A DNA stretch of 58,439 nucleotides from assembly GCA_018365265.1 (NCBI GenBank), contig JAGZKI010000005.1, forward strand, positions 1 through 58,439, in the 5' to 3' direction. This document shows, in pieces, positions 40,901 through 50,357 of the stretch. The DNA comes from Streptococcus parasanguinis (GTDB taxonomy: Bacteria > Bacillota > Bacilli > Lactobacillales > Streptococcaceae). The stretch's first letter is position 1; each line of letters begins with the position of its first letter. The position numbers were made by a program, and so were the translations under genes. The notes under the pieces are model-generated. The model did not search any database, was not told the DNA's origin, and was given only the letters and a program-made list of their open reading frames with translations.

Positions 40901-42961
40901 ATGAGTGACATTATCAAGATACATAATTTACCTGGTATAGATGATTTTGGAAAGTCTATTTCAGAATTTTCAAAATCATATTCAGTTGCTGTTAGTGATA
41001 CAGAAAGAAAGTTTTCTATTAAAAAAAATAATTCAGAATTAGATGCGTTAGAAGCTTTTTACAAAAAATTAAACATTTTACAAGAAAAAGTTTTTCATAA
41101 AGTACCTGAAGAGTTAGAAAAATATTCTACACTCAATATCACGTTTAGTTCAACTATTAAGGATGCTGGATTTGATGTCAAAGCTTGGACTTCAGAAAGC
41201 GGGAAAAATACTGTAACACAGACTTTGACAGGTGATCAGTCAACTGCTGTTGAAGATGTCAAGTCTAAATTGCAACCTGCGTTGGATACTGCCACAAGAT
41301 TATTAGAAATTGATAGTATAAATTTGACCCCTATCCAGACAACAGCACAGCAAGAATTATTAACTGAGTCTACGAATAGATCAAATACACATGATGCGAT
41401 CGAAGGAGCACACAAAACATTTGTACAGGGGTTGGATGAAATAACGAAGACAATAAATTTGCTTCAAATAGAAGTCAATCATGCAAAGTCGATTTTAAGG
41501 ATGCCTGCAGATTTTATTTTGGATAGTATTAGCCATAAAATTTTAACGAAGGATAAAATGTATTATCTTGATTCTATGTCAAGCGATGTTGATGCAACAG
41601 TAGTAAAAGATATCCTTAGTGAATCTCCTGGAAAAATAATGAAGCAACGACCTGAGGGGATTAGTGGTGGTACATATAATGTACTTTCCGCAGAAGTTAC
41701 GGATTGGATAGTGCGTGGGAAAAATGGAGATAAACTAGCAGTAAAAAAATTAAATCATCTAGTAGATGCGATGGGGAGTGAGTCGATTGACACTGTATCT
41801 CAGTTTACAACTTCAATGATAGAAGCCGGTGATAGAGAAGCTTGGTTTCTAATTGGAAATATGAAAAAGAACCATTCAGAAAATCCGAATGATTCTAAAA
41901 TTGGTAGAGATCAGAATCGATTAAATAACGTGAATGATTTCATTGGTTTGATGCAGTCTATTAATTTAATTGGTATCGGAGAAGATATAGAAAGATTAAA
42001 TTATGGTGAATACACTGAGCCAGAAACTAAAATGACCAACAAACAAATGAAAGACATACAAATAACAAGTGATGGAATTTCTTTCTCTGTAAAAACAGAT
42101 TTTAAACATGTAATACATAAAAATGTTTTGGGAATGGTCAAAGTAGATCAAATTATGACTGCCACTACAACAACGGAAAATTATAATAGTAGTACAATGG
42201 CTGGAGCAGGTGCAAATTTGATCTATAATCAAGAAAGGGCATCTAAACTTAAGAAAGCTCGAAAAGAAGCGTTGGAAGAATTTCAGAAAGAAATGGGTAA
42301 AGCTATTGGGCAAGGCTTATTAAATAGTCTTATTCCTGGTTCTGGAACAGTCATGGAGCTTTTAGGATCGTTTGCTGGAGATGACAAGGAGAAATCGGAT
42401 GGTATTAAATCACTTAGTGATTATATTCCAAATAAATACGGGAAGAATGCACTGAAGGCTATTGGTAACATTGCTAAAGACCATTTTGAGTTTAGTAGTA
42501 AGATAGAGAAACTGTCAAAAGAGGAATTAAGTAATCAACAAAAAAGCATAGGTGAGTATTTGAAAAAAGGGACTTGGTATCTCAAATCGGATAAAGATAC
42601 TTATACAGACTCTTCTGTTTACTATGACTTTAATGCAACTCTTCGAGCGGAAGAAATGGACGATAGAGGTATGAAAGGCTATGTAGAAGAAAAAATTCCA
42701 GAAGCTACTCGCAATGGTTTAACTCCGGAACAGTGGATAGAAAACCAAATTAAAAAGAACGAAGTTAAAGTTGATAATGATACCAAGAACTATCTTATGG
42801 GAGTATCTGATAAAAAAATAACAGATATGAAGCAAGAGGAAATAGATAAACTTACAAATGCTTTAAATGCTATCATTCCGCAGAATGAAAGTACGGGAAA
42901 CAGAGGCGTAGAAAGGTATATTTTATACCTAGATGAGAAATTTGAATACAAGGAGAGATAA
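40901..42961 (+). CDS. Candidate type VII effector, unknown C-terminal activity
   Basis: The 686-residue protein lacks a signal peptide. Residues 1 to about 215 are predominantly helical, the size and style of an LXG-type targeting domain, although I cannot find a clean LXG pattern. Residues 215-686 match no domain I recognise. They include a Gly/Ala-rich hydrophobic stretch at about 467-492 (IGQGLLNSLIPGSGTVMELL) that could enter membranes, and a charged C-terminal region with several Tyr and Trp. It is flanked by helical partners and a membrane-anchored protein. Toxin function is inferred from position; a structural or adhesin role is possible. Confidence 0.65.
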   Translation: MSDIIKIHNLPGIDDFGKSISEFSKSYSVAVSDTERKFSIKKNNSELDALEAFYKKLNILQEKVFHKVPEELEKYSTLNITFSSTIKDAGFDVKAWTSESGKNTVTQTLTGDQSTAVEDVKSKLQPALDTATRLLEIDSINLTPIQTTAQQELLTESTNRSNTHDAIEGAHKTFVQGLDEITKTINLLQIEVNHAKSILRMPADFILDSISHKILTKDKMYYLDSMSSDVDATVVKDILSESPGKIMKQRPEGISGGTYNVLSAEVTDWIVRGKNGDKLAVKKLNHLVDAMGSESIDTVSQFTTSMIEAGDREAWFLIGNMKKNHSENPNDSKIGRDQNRLNNVNDFIGLMQSINLIGIGEDIERLNYGEYTEPETKMTNKQMKDIQITSDGISFSVKTDFKHVIHKNVLGMVKVDQIMTATTTTENYNSSTMAGAGANLIYNQERASKLKKARKEALEEFQKEMGKAIGQGLLNSLIPGSGTVMELLGSFAGDDKEKSDGIKSLSDYIPNKYGKNALKAIGNIAKDHFEFSSKIEKLSKEELSNQQKSIGEYLKKGTWYLKSDKDTYTDSSVYYDFNATLRAEEMDDRGMKGYVEEKIPEATRNGLTPEQWIENQIKKNEVKVDNDTKNYLMGVSDKKITDMKQEEIDKLTNALNAIIPQNESTGNRGVERYILYLDEKFEYKER

Positions 42962-42963
42962 GT

Positions 42964-43896
42964 ATGACTTTTAAAAAGTTTGCAATACTTTCAACGATTT
43001 TTGTCGCAATTTTAGGATTTTTTGTCTATAAATACTACCAAGATAAACAAGAAAAAGAAGATTATTACAATAATGTGTACACTTATAGTGGTGACTACGA
43101 AATTGGTGATTATGAATTTCTAGGAGATAAGGGTATCGTAGCAAAGTGGGTTAGTAAAGATCCGGAAGAAGATAAACAAATTCGTAAGCATCTTAAGAAC
43201 GATCCACAAAGTAAAGTTGAATATCATAACAATGATGTTATCATGGCAGGTAAACGTTTTATCATTAGAGAGAATTTTAAAACGATGTCGCGCAAAAAAG
43301 GTGGAAGTACCTATCGTTTATTAATCTATGATACAAAAGATCAAACTTTAAAAAAGAAAGAGGTTGATGTATTAAAATGGCTTCGAGAAAAAGGTGAAGG
43401 CTGGGGATTAAGTACAGTTGGTCCATCTTTAAATACACTACCTAGCGGAAAGGAAGTGTTGTCTGTCAATATTCAAAAGAGTACAGAAAAAAAGGTAAAT
43501 GGTATTCCGGTCTCTAAGACAGAAATTAAACCATATTATTTAGATTTGGAAACGGGTAAATTCATTGATTATCAGAAGGAAAGCAAAAAAATAGAGGGAT
43601 TATATTCTTCAATCAATGAAAATTACCAAGGGGATTCTTTACCAGGAGATAAATTATTACATTATGGTCTTGATTTAAACTATAATACTGTAAACATCAA
43701 AAAAGAATTATTTGAACAAAGTAAAGATCTACCAATTCAGAAAGAATATCCGAAGGCTTACAAAATTTTAAAAGAAAAGAATAGCGCTTATTATCCAACT
43801 TTTAATAGCGATCGAAGTCCAAAAGAAATTTTAAATCATTTATCTCCTCTTATACCAGAAGGTAGTGACATTTTACAAGATACAAGGATTCAATAG
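42964..43896 (+). CDS. Membrane-anchored candidate immunity protein of the effector
   Basis: The 310-residue protein has an uncleaved N-terminal anchor (FAILSTIFVAILGFFVY, about 6-22), a short Lys/Glu linker and an outer domain rich in beta-like Tyr/Gly/Lys segments. It starts 2 nt after the effector stop with AAGGAGAG upstream, so the two are coupled. A membrane-tethered outer domain would suit neutralising a toxin arriving from a neighbouring cell. No family was recognised and there is no lipobox. The immunity role is inferred from gene order alone. Confidence 0.6.
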   Translation: MTFKKFAILSTIFVAILGFFVYKYYQDKQEKEDYYNNVYTYSGDYEIGDYEFLGDKGIVAKWVSKDPEEDKQIRKHLKNDPQSKVEYHNNDVIMAGKRFIIRENFKTMSRKKGGSTYRLLIYDTKDQTLKKKEVDVLKWLREKGEGWGLSTVGPSLNTLPSGKEVLSVNIQKSTEKKVNGIPVSKTEIKPYYLDLETGKFIDYQKESKKIEGLYSSINENYQGDSLPGDKLLHYGLDLNYNTVNIKKELFEQSKDLPIQKEYPKAYKILKEKNSAYYPTFNSDRSPKEILNHLSPLIPEGSDILQDTRIQ

Positions 43897-43917
43897 TTAA
43901 ATAAGAAAGGAGATAAA

Positions 43918-44307
43918 ATGGGAACAGGTACTAAACGAATTAGCTCAGAACATATAAAAGGAGTTAAAGCAAGTTTTAAGGTTGCGGATGAACATTTATC
44001 AGATAAGTCCTCTGACTTGATAGAATCAGATGCAACAGAAAAATTATCAGCAGCAACAAGCTCCATTAAACAAATGATTACTGATTTGAGTGATACTGTG
44101 GAAAATCTTGATCAGTATTTAAATTCAATAGCGGATGCTTTTGATAGAGTGGATGGCGATTTAGCTGAAGCGATTAAAAATAATATAAGTGAATCATTTT
44201 CAAATGGGAAGTCGACCAAGCAAATGCAGTCAGAAGAAGAAAAACGTCAAAATGCAGAGAAAAAACAAGGAACAACAAAATCTAAGAAAAAAGTTCAATA
44301 TCCATAA
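43918..44307 (+). CDS. Lap1-type adaptor (SACOL2603/TIGR04197, DUF3130 family)
   Basis: The 129-residue protein follows the TIGR04197 pattern: a helical hairpin with SSEHIKGVKASFKVADEHL, then a second helix DLSDTVENLDQYLNSIADAFDRVD. The FxxxD motif (Phe75-Asp79) lies at the end of the second helix, where Lap1 adaptors carry their type VII export signal. A Lys/Gln-rich, probably disordered tail follows. AAAGGAGATAAA precedes ATG 43918. It likely binds the effector's helical N-terminus together with the product of 40525-40893. It ends the AT-rich cargo module. Confidence 0.75.
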   Translation: MGTGTKRISSEHIKGVKASFKVADEHLSDKSSDLIESDATEKLSAATSSIKQMITDLSDTVENLDQYLNSIADAFDRVDGDLAEAIKNNISESFSNGKSTKQMQSEEEKRQNAEKKQGTTKSKKKVQYP

Positions 44308-44579
44308 GCGTCTTATTGTATTTGAGAAAATTTATTGTTTATAGCTGATTTTATTTTAATGAGGAAGTCGTTTATAAATTGGGAGAACCAAATATGAACT
44401 GCGATCAAAAAGTTAGACAGAAAAAATCAAACTTTTGGTGTCAGTACACAGGTTCTCTCTTTTTCATCATCCCCAACTCTCTCCACCTAGTGACTAACTT
44501 GCTCTTCAAATTGATTTTAGGTATGATAGTAGAAAATATTTTTAAATCTAATTCAATCACAAAAGAAGGGAAATGATCC
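44308..44579 (+). other. Intergenic region after the type VII cargo module
   Basis: There is no clear terminator after the adaptor gene. A 65-codon frame at 44379-44576 has unlikely composition and a weak ribosome site and is not counted as a gene. The right part contains the promoter at 44499-44527. Confidence 0.4.
44499..44527 (+). promoter_or_regulatory. Promoter of the lipoprotein gene at 44580
   Basis: TTGCTC (44499-44504) and TATGAT (44522-44527) are spaced by 17 nt. Confidence 0.6.
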
Positions 44580-45134
44580 ATGAAAAAGATGATGGTATTA
44601 CTGGCGAGTGTGCTTGTTTTAACAGCTTGTGCTCAGCCGAAAAAAGAGGCAAAGGAGTCAACCGCAAAGAAAACGGAGCAAACTGCAAAAGCCTCCTCGT
44701 CTGCTAAAGAGGAAAAGAGCTTGAAATTTGTAGTTGCACCTCAATTCGAAGGAAAGACATCAGAATTGATGGAACTGGGGAAGAAGTTGGTTAAGGAGCA
44801 TCCGGAAGTTGGCGATCAAGGGGATATCACTGTGTATTATACAGGGAACACCTATACTGTAGAGCAACAGGAATATGCAGTATTTATGTTGGTCAATAAA
44901 ACTACAACGAATCTTGATCATGATGCGACCTTTAAAATTAGCTGGAGTTATGATGGCCAATCTATTTACCAAGATCAAGTGGTCCAGTATAGTCTATCGA
45001 ACAACCCTAAGTTACCGACCCAATCAGCGACTCTCTTATTGCTTCCTTTGACGAGTGAACAAAGCTCGATCGTAGAGAAGATATCAGATGAAACGAAGAT
45101 GAGTCTGAGTATCACAGACATTTTGATGAAGTAG
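44580..45134 (+). CDS. Lipoprotein of unknown function
   Basis: The 184-residue protein has a lipoprotein signal with lipobox LTAC (Cys17), then a Lys/Ala/Ser/Glu-rich linker to about residue 47 and a beta-rich domain (ITVYYTGNTYTVEQQEYAVFML). The domain could be immunoglobulin-like or a DUF5067/DUF4352-type fold; I cannot name it securely. GAAGGGAAATGATCC precedes ATG 44580. Base composition has returned to that of the chromosomal backbone. It is directly followed by a DUF3592 membrane protein and may act with it at the surface. Confidence 0.75.
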   Translation: MKKMMVLLASVLVLTACAQPKKEAKESTAKKTEQTAKASSSAKEEKSLKFVVAPQFEGKTSELMELGKKLVKEHPEVGDQGDITVYYTGNTYTVEQQEYAVFMLVNKTTTNLDHDATFKISWSYDGQSIYQDQVVQYSLSNNPKLPTQSATLLLLPLTSEQSSIVEKISDETKMSLSITDILMK

Positions 45135-45137
45135 GTG

Positions 45138-45689
45138 ATGGGGATGCCTGATATCAGAATACTTCTAGTCATTGCTGTGGCTGTTATTGGATTTCCTTTG
45201 TTTGAAGTACTCTTTTTTGGACATTTTTATAAAAGAGAAGTTAGGATTAAGACCCTCTCGTCAAAGAGCGTTGAGGGAGTGGTAGTTGGCTATAAGCGGA
45301 CACAAATTGTAGCGGCTCCAATTGTAGAATATAGAGTGGATGGTCAGACCTATCGAAATAGCCTGAAATATTATCGGGTGGTGCGAGTGACCCTTCCTTG
45401 GAAAACGAATCAAGCGGCTAGCGACATCGATTTGATGGCACAAAGGATAACCATCTACACCAATTCTACAGTCTCAAAGGGCAATCTTTTTCAAGATGCT
45501 TTTCCACTGGGATCGACCATGACGGTCTGGTATAATCCAGCCTGTCCAAAAGAATCATACGTTGAACGCTATAGTGGGCTAGATAAATCTTATAAACGGC
45601 AAATGTGGATTGGAATCTGGATGTTAATTTTATTGCCTATTTTAGCAGTTGTGTCCATCACCATGGGGATGAAGTATAAATATAAATGA
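45138..45689 (+). CDS. DUF3592 membrane protein
   Basis: The protein of about 183 residues has an N-terminal membrane helix and a C-terminal helix (IGIWMLILLPILAVVSITMG). Between them is an outer domain with the DUF3592 features EGVVVGYKRTQ, VEYRVDGQTYRNS and TVWYNPACPKES. Three close starts are possible (GTG 45135, ATG 45138, ATG 45144); 45144 has the best spacing to AGGTGA. It touches the preceding lipoprotein gene and ends before a terminator. Function is unknown. Confidence 0.75.
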   Translation: MGMPDIRILLVIAVAVIGFPLFEVLFFGHFYKREVRIKTLSSKSVEGVVVGYKRTQIVAAPIVEYRVDGQTYRNSLKYYRVVRVTLPWKTNQAASDIDLMAQRITIYTNSTVSKGNLFQDAFPLGSTMTVWYNPACPKESYVERYSGLDKSYKRQMWIGIWMLILLPILAVVSITMGMKYKYK

Positions 45690-45696
45690 TGAATAG

Positions 45697-45723
45697 AAAT
45701 CACCGTCTTATCGGTGATTTTTT
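45697..45723 (+). terminator. Terminator after the DUF3592 gene
   Basis: A 9-bp stem (45697-45705 with 45712-45720) and a 6-nt loop are followed by T-run. Confidence 0.92.
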
Positions 45724-45759
45724 CGTCTTCACTTCTCCCTCGAATTAATCCTTAAATTG

Positions 45760-45768
45760 TGATAAAAT
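45760..45768 (+). promoter_or_regulatory. Extended -10 promoter of polC
   Basis: TGATAAAAT is a TGn-extended -10 box about 90 nt upstream of polC. No good -35 is visible. Confidence 0.5.
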
Positions 45769-45783
45769 AAGGGTTACGAATGT

Positions 45784-45825
45784 TTTTGACTGGTCTGGTT
45801 TTGCATAGAGTCGGGCCAGTCAAAA
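45784..45825 (+). other. 10-bp hairpin in the polC leader
   Basis: TTTTGACTGG (45784-45793) pairs perfectly with CCAGTCAAAA (45816-45825). No T-run follows, so it is a leader structure and not a terminator. Confidence 0.6.
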
Positions 45826-45858
45826 GCGAGCAAAAGAATCAAGATCAAGGGAGAAACA

Positions 45859-48800
45859 ATGTCCAACACCTTTGAAATTTTAATGGATCAGCTGGATATG
45901 CCGCTGGAGATGCGATCTTCCAGTGCCTTTTTGCATGCAGAGATTCAAGAAGTCGTGGTGCATAAGGTCAGTCGGGTTTGGGAGTTCCGCTTTGCTTTTG
46001 CGGAAGTCTTGCCGATTGCTGTGTTTAAGGAATTGCGCCAGCGCTTGAAGGACGAATTTTCAAAGACGGGAAACCAGGCGACCTTTACCATCCAAGTGGC
46101 TAATCAGGACTTTTCTGATGATTTATTGCAGGCCTACTACCGGGAGGTTTTTGAGGATGGCCCTTGTGCTAGTCAAGGCTTTAAGGGGCTCTACCAAGAC
46201 TTGCAGGTGCGCGCGGAAGGTCAGGAATTGATCATCTCTGGGCCTTCTTCGGTTGATACGGAGCATTTTCGTAAGAATCATTTGCCCAACCTTGCCAAGC
46301 AGTTGGAAGCCTTTGGTTTTCCGCATTTCACCTGTCGGGTGGAGTCTGATGAGGAGTTGACAGAGCAAGAAGTGGCGCGCTTTGAGCAGGAAAATGAAAA
46401 GATCTTCCAAGCGGCCAATGAAGAGACCTTGCGAGCCATGGAATCCTTGGCCCAGATGGCTCCGCCACCCGTGGTTGAAGAAAAACCGGCCTTTGATTTC
46501 AAGGCTAAGAAGGCTGCGGCTAAACCTAAGCTAGACAAGGCTGAGATCACTCCGATGATCGAGATCACGACGGAAGAAAACCGGATTGTCTTTGAGGGCG
46601 TGGTCTTTGACGTGGAGCACAAGGTGACGCGGACTGGTCGGGTCTTGATCAGCTTTAAGATGACCGACTATACCTCGAGTTTTTCCCTTCAGAAATGGGT
46701 GAAAAATGAGGAAGAAGCCCAGAAGTTTGACATGATCAAGAAGAACAGCTGGCTACGGGTGCGGGGAAATATCGAAATGAACAATTTCACGCGCGACTTG
46801 ACCATGAATGTCCAAGACATCCAGGAAGTCGTGCATTATGCCCGTAAGGACCTGATGCCAGAGGGTGAGCGTCGGGTGGAATTCCACGCGCATACCAATA
46901 TGTCCACTATGGATGCTCTGCCAGAAGTCGAAGAGTTGATCGCCAAGGCAGCTGAGTGGGGCCACAAGGCGGTAGCCATTACCGACCATGGCAATGTGCA
47001 GAGTTTCCCGCATGGCTTTAAAGCAGCCAAGAAAGCTGGAATCCAGCTGATCTATGGGATGGAAGCCAATATCGTAGAGGACAAGGTGCCCATCACCTAT
47101 AACGAGGTGGATCTGGACCTCAATGAAGCGACTTATGTGGTCTTTGACGTGGAAACGACGGGACTTTCAGCCATTTACAATGACTTGATCCAGGTGGCCG
47201 CTTCTAAGATGTACAAGGGCAATGTCATTGAGGAGTTTGACGAATTTATTGACCCGGGCCATCCTTTGTCTGCCTTTACGACCCAATTGACAGGGATCAC
47301 CAATGAGCATGTCCGGGGGGCCAAGCCCTTGGTGCAGGTCTTGAAGGAATTTCAGGCCTTCTGCAAGGGAACAGTTCTTGTCGCCCACAATGCTACCTTT
47401 GACGTGGGCTTCATGAATGCCAACTATGAGCGTCATGGTCTTCCGAAGATCACCCAGCCAGTCATCGATACGCTGGAATTTGCCCGCAACCTCTACCCCG
47501 ATTTTAAACGGCATGGCTTGGGGCCCTTGACCAAGCGGTTTGGAGTGGGCTTGGAGCACCACCACATGGCCAACTACGATGCGGAAGCGACGGGGCGCCT
47601 GCTCTTTATCTTCATCAAAGATGTCGCTGAAAAGCATGGGGTGACCAATCTCAAGGATCTGAATATCGATTTGATCGATGAGAATTCTTATAAGAAGGCC
47701 CGGGTTAAGCATGCCACGATCTATGTCAAGAATCAGACCGGCCTTAAGAATATGTTTAAACTAGTCTCACTTTCTGGGACCAAGTATTTCGAAGGAGTCC
47801 CACGGATTCCAAAGACTGTGCTGGATGCCCACCGCGAGGGCTTGATCCTCGGATCGGCCTGCTCAGAAGGGGAAGTCTTTGATGCGGTCATATCACAAGG
47901 GGTGGATGCGGCGGTCGAAGTGGCCAAGTACTACGACTTTATCGAGGTCATGCCACCGGCTATCTATGCACCTCTCATTGCTAAGGAGCAGGTCAAGGAC
48001 ATGGAGGAGCTCCAGACCATTATCAAGAGCTTGATTGAGGTGGGAGATCGCCTCGGAAAGCCTGTTCTTGCCACAGGGAATGTCCACTATCTGGAGCCGG
48101 AAGATGAGATTTATCGGGAGATCATTGTCCGTAGTCTCGGTCAAGGAGCTATGATCAACCGGACCATCGGGCACGGAGAAGATGCCCAGCCAGCGCCACT
48201 GCCAAAAGCGCATTTCAGAACCACCAATGAAATGTTGGATGAATTTGCCTTTTTAGGAGAAGACTTGGCACGCAAGATTGTTATTGAAAACACCAATGCG
48301 CTCGCAGAGACCTTTGAGCCGGTCGAAGTGGTCAAGGGGGACCTCTATACGCCATTTATCGACAAGGCCGAAGAAACGGTTGCGGAATTGACCTATAAGC
48401 GAGCCTTTGAGATCTATGGTAATCCGCTCCCTGATATTGTCGATCTGCGGATTGAAAAAGAATTGACCTCCATCTTGGGGAATGGCTTTGCCGTGATTTA
48501 TCTGGCCTCGCAAATGCTGGTACACCGTTCCAATGAGCGGGGCTACCTGGTTGGGTCGCGTGGATCCGTTGGATCCAGCTTTGTCGCGACCATGATCGGG
48601 ATCACCGAGGTCAATCCACTTTCGCCTCACTATGTCTGCAGCCGGTGCCAGTACAGTGAATTCATCACAGACGGTTCTTATGGATCTGGTTTTGATATGC
48701 CGGACAAGGATTGTCCAAACTGCGGCCACAAGCTCAGCAAAAATGGACAGGATATTCCCTTTGAAACCTTCCTTGGTTTCGATGGGGACAAGGTACCCGA

Positions 48801-50253
48801 TATCGATTTGAACTTCTCTGGGGAAGACCAGCCGAGTGCCCACTTGGATGTTCGCGATATCTTTGGGGAAGAATATGCTTTCCGAGCAGGAACAGTAGGT
48901 ACGGTCGCAGCTAAGACTGCCTACGGTTTTGTCAAGGGCTATGAGCGGGATTTTGGCAAGTACTACCGAGATGCCGAGGTCGAACGCTTAGCCCTTGGTG
49001 CAGCTGGGGTCAAACGGACGACCGGTCAGCACCCGGGGGGAATCGTTGTTATTCCAAACTATATGGATGTCTATGACTTTACTCCGGTCCAGTATCCGGC
49101 AGATGATGTGACCGCTGAATGGCAGACCACTCACTTTAACTTCCACGACATCGATGAGAACGTCCTCAAGCTCGATGTCCTGGGACATGATGATCCGACC
49201 ATGATTCGCAAGCTCCAAGACTTGTCGGGTATTGATCCGAATGATATTCCTATGGATGATCCAGGGGTCATGGCCCTCTTTTCTGGGACAGAAGTGCTAG
49301 GGGTGACAGCCGAGCAGATCGGAACGCCGACAGGAATGTTGGGGATTCCAGAGTTTGGGACCAACTTTGTTCGGGGCATGGTCGAAGAGACCCATCCGAC
49401 GACCTTCGCAGAGTTACTTCAGCTCTCTGGTCTGTCTCACGGTACCGACGTGTGGTTGGGAAATGCCCAAGACTTGATCAAGGCGGGCATTGCCGATCTA
49501 TCAACCGTTATCGGGTGTCGGGACGACATCATGGTCTACCTCATGCACGCGGGGCTCAAGCCTAAGATGGCCTTTACCATCATGGAGCGCGTGCGGAAAG
49601 GGATGTGGCTCAAGATCTCAGAAGAAGAGCGCAATGGCTACATCCAAGCCATGAAGGAAAACAATGTCCCTGAATGGTATATCGAGTCCTGTGGGAAGAT
49701 CAAGTACATGTTCCCTAAAGCCCATGCGGCAGCCTATGTTATGATGGCCCTTCGTGTGGCCTACTTTAAGGTGCATCACCCACTTTATTACTACTGTGCT
49801 TACTTCTCGATTCGGGCTAAGGCCTTTGACATCAAAACCATGGGGGCAGGCCTTGAGGCCGTGAAAGCTCGGATGAAGGAAATCGCGGAGAAACGCAAGA
49901 ACAACGAAGCTTCTAACGTAGAGATCGATCTCTACACCACCCTTGAGATTGTCAATGAGATGTGGGAGCGGGGCTTCAAGTTTGGCAAGCTAGACCTCTA
50001 TCGCAGTCAGGCGACAGAATTCTTGATCGATGGGGATACCCTGATTCCACCATTTGTCGCTATGGATGGTCTGGGAGAGAACGTTGCCAAGCAAATCGTG
50101 CGGGCGCGTGAAGAAGGAGAATTCCTCTCTAAGACCGAGCTCCGGAAGCGTGGTGGTGTTTCGTCTACCCTGGTTGAAAAGATGGATGAGATGGGCATTC
50201 TTGGCAATATGCCAGAGGATAACCAGTTGAGCCTCTTTGATGATTTGTTTTGA
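45859..50253 (+). CDS. polC: Gram-positive replicative DNA polymerase III PolC
   Basis: PolC is the catalytic subunit of the low-GC Gram-positive replisome, with built-in proofreading. The 1464 residues comprise an N-terminal region, an OB-fold (about 230-320) and a PHP domain start (EFHAHTNMSTMDALPEV near 340). A DnaQ-like 3'-5' exonuclease (FDVETTGL near 425-590) is inserted in PHP. The C-family polymerase core follows, with a zinc-binding Cys cluster (CSRCQYSEF...CPNCGHKL near 930-960) and catalytic Asp residues in GDKVPDIDLNFSG near 985. AAGGGAGAAACA precedes ATG 45859. It is a single-gene unit. Confidence 0.98.
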   Translation: MSNTFEILMDQLDMPLEMRSSSAFLHAEIQEVVVHKVSRVWEFRFAFAEVLPIAVFKELRQRLKDEFSKTGNQATFTIQVANQDFSDDLLQAYYREVFEDGPCASQGFKGLYQDLQVRAEGQELIISGPSSVDTEHFRKNHLPNLAKQLEAFGFPHFTCRVESDEELTEQEVARFEQENEKIFQAANEETLRAMESLAQMAPPPVVEEKPAFDFKAKKAAAKPKLDKAEITPMIEITTEENRIVFEGVVFDVEHKVTRTGRVLISFKMTDYTSSFSLQKWVKNEEEAQKFDMIKKNSWLRVRGNIEMNNFTRDLTMNVQDIQEVVHYARKDLMPEGERRVEFHAHTNMSTMDALPEVEELIAKAAEWGHKAVAITDHGNVQSFPHGFKAAKKAGIQLIYGMEANIVEDKVPITYNEVDLDLNEATYVVFDVETTGLSAIYNDLIQVAASKMYKGNVIEEFDEFIDPGHPLSAFTTQLTGITNEHVRGAKPLVQVLKEFQAFCKGTVLVAHNATFDVGFMNANYERHGLPKITQPVIDTLEFARNLYPDFKRHGLGPLTKRFGVGLEHHHMANYDAEATGRLLFIFIKDVAEKHGVTNLKDLNIDLIDENSYKKARVKHATIYVKNQTGLKNMFKLVSLSGTKYFEGVPRIPKTVLDAHREGLILGSACSEGEVFDAVISQGVDAAVEVAKYYDFIEVMPPAIYAPLIAKEQVKDMEELQTIIKSLIEVGDRLGKPVLATGNVHYLEPEDEIYREIIVRSLGQGAMINRTIGHGEDAQPAPLPKAHFRTTNEMLDEFAFLGEDLARKIVIENTNALAETFEPVEVVKGDLYTPFIDKAEETVAELTYKRAFEIYGNPLPDIVDLRIEKELTSILGNGFAVIYLASQMLVHRSNERGYLVGSRGSVGSSFVATMIGITEVNPLSPHYVCSRCQYSEFITDGSYGSGFDMPDKDCPNCGHKLSKNGQDIPFETFLGFDGDKVPDIDLNFSGEDQPSAHLDVRDIFGEEYAFRAGTVGTVAAKTAYGFVKGYERDFGKYYRDAEVERLALGAAGVKRTTGQHPGGIVVIPNYMDVYDFTPVQYPADDVTAEWQTTHFNFHDIDENVLKLDVLGHDDPTMIRKLQDLSGIDPNDIPMDDPGVMALFSGTEVLGVTAEQIGTPTGMLGIPEFGTNFVRGMVEETHPTTFAELLQLSGLSHGTDVWLGNAQDLIKAGIADLSTVIGCRDDIMVYLMHAGLKPKMAFTIMERVRKGMWLKISEEERNGYIQAMKENNVPEWYIESCGKIKYMFPKAHAAAYVMMALRVAYFKVHHPLYYYCAYFSIRAKAFDIKTMGAGLEAVKARMKEIAEKRKNNEASNVEIDLYTTLEIVNEMWERGFKFGKLDLYRSQATEFLIDGDTLIPPFVAMDGLGENVAKQIVRAREEGEFLSKTELRKRGGVSSTLVEKMDEMGILGNMPEDNQLSLFDDLF

Positions 50254-50310
50254 TGGAGGAAATCCATTTACAAAAGTTGATCCAGTTTCATCTAATTAAG
50301 ACTTAACAGT

Positions 50311-50357
50311 AAAACCAGTAGAGATGATTTTTATGATTTTCATTTCTGCTGGTTTTT
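50311..50357 (+). terminator. polC terminator
   Basis: Stem AAAACCAG-AGA-ATG (50311-50326 region) pairs with CAT-TCT-CTGGTTTT (50341-50356), with small internal mismatches and a T-run. Confidence 0.75.

Noticed and set aside
40901..42961. Calling the effector a TelE-type pore former
   Set aside because: One Gly/Ala-rich stretch is not enough; no clear LXG pattern or sequence similarity could be shown.
44379..44576. 65-codon frame before the lipoprotein gene
   Set aside because: It has a weak ribosome site, covers the promoter at 44499-44527, and its product lacks a plausible domain pattern.
45774..45783. TACGAATG before polC as a SigX box
   Set aside because: It matches 7 of 8 bases only, lies downstream of a plausible extended -10, and polC is not a competence gene.
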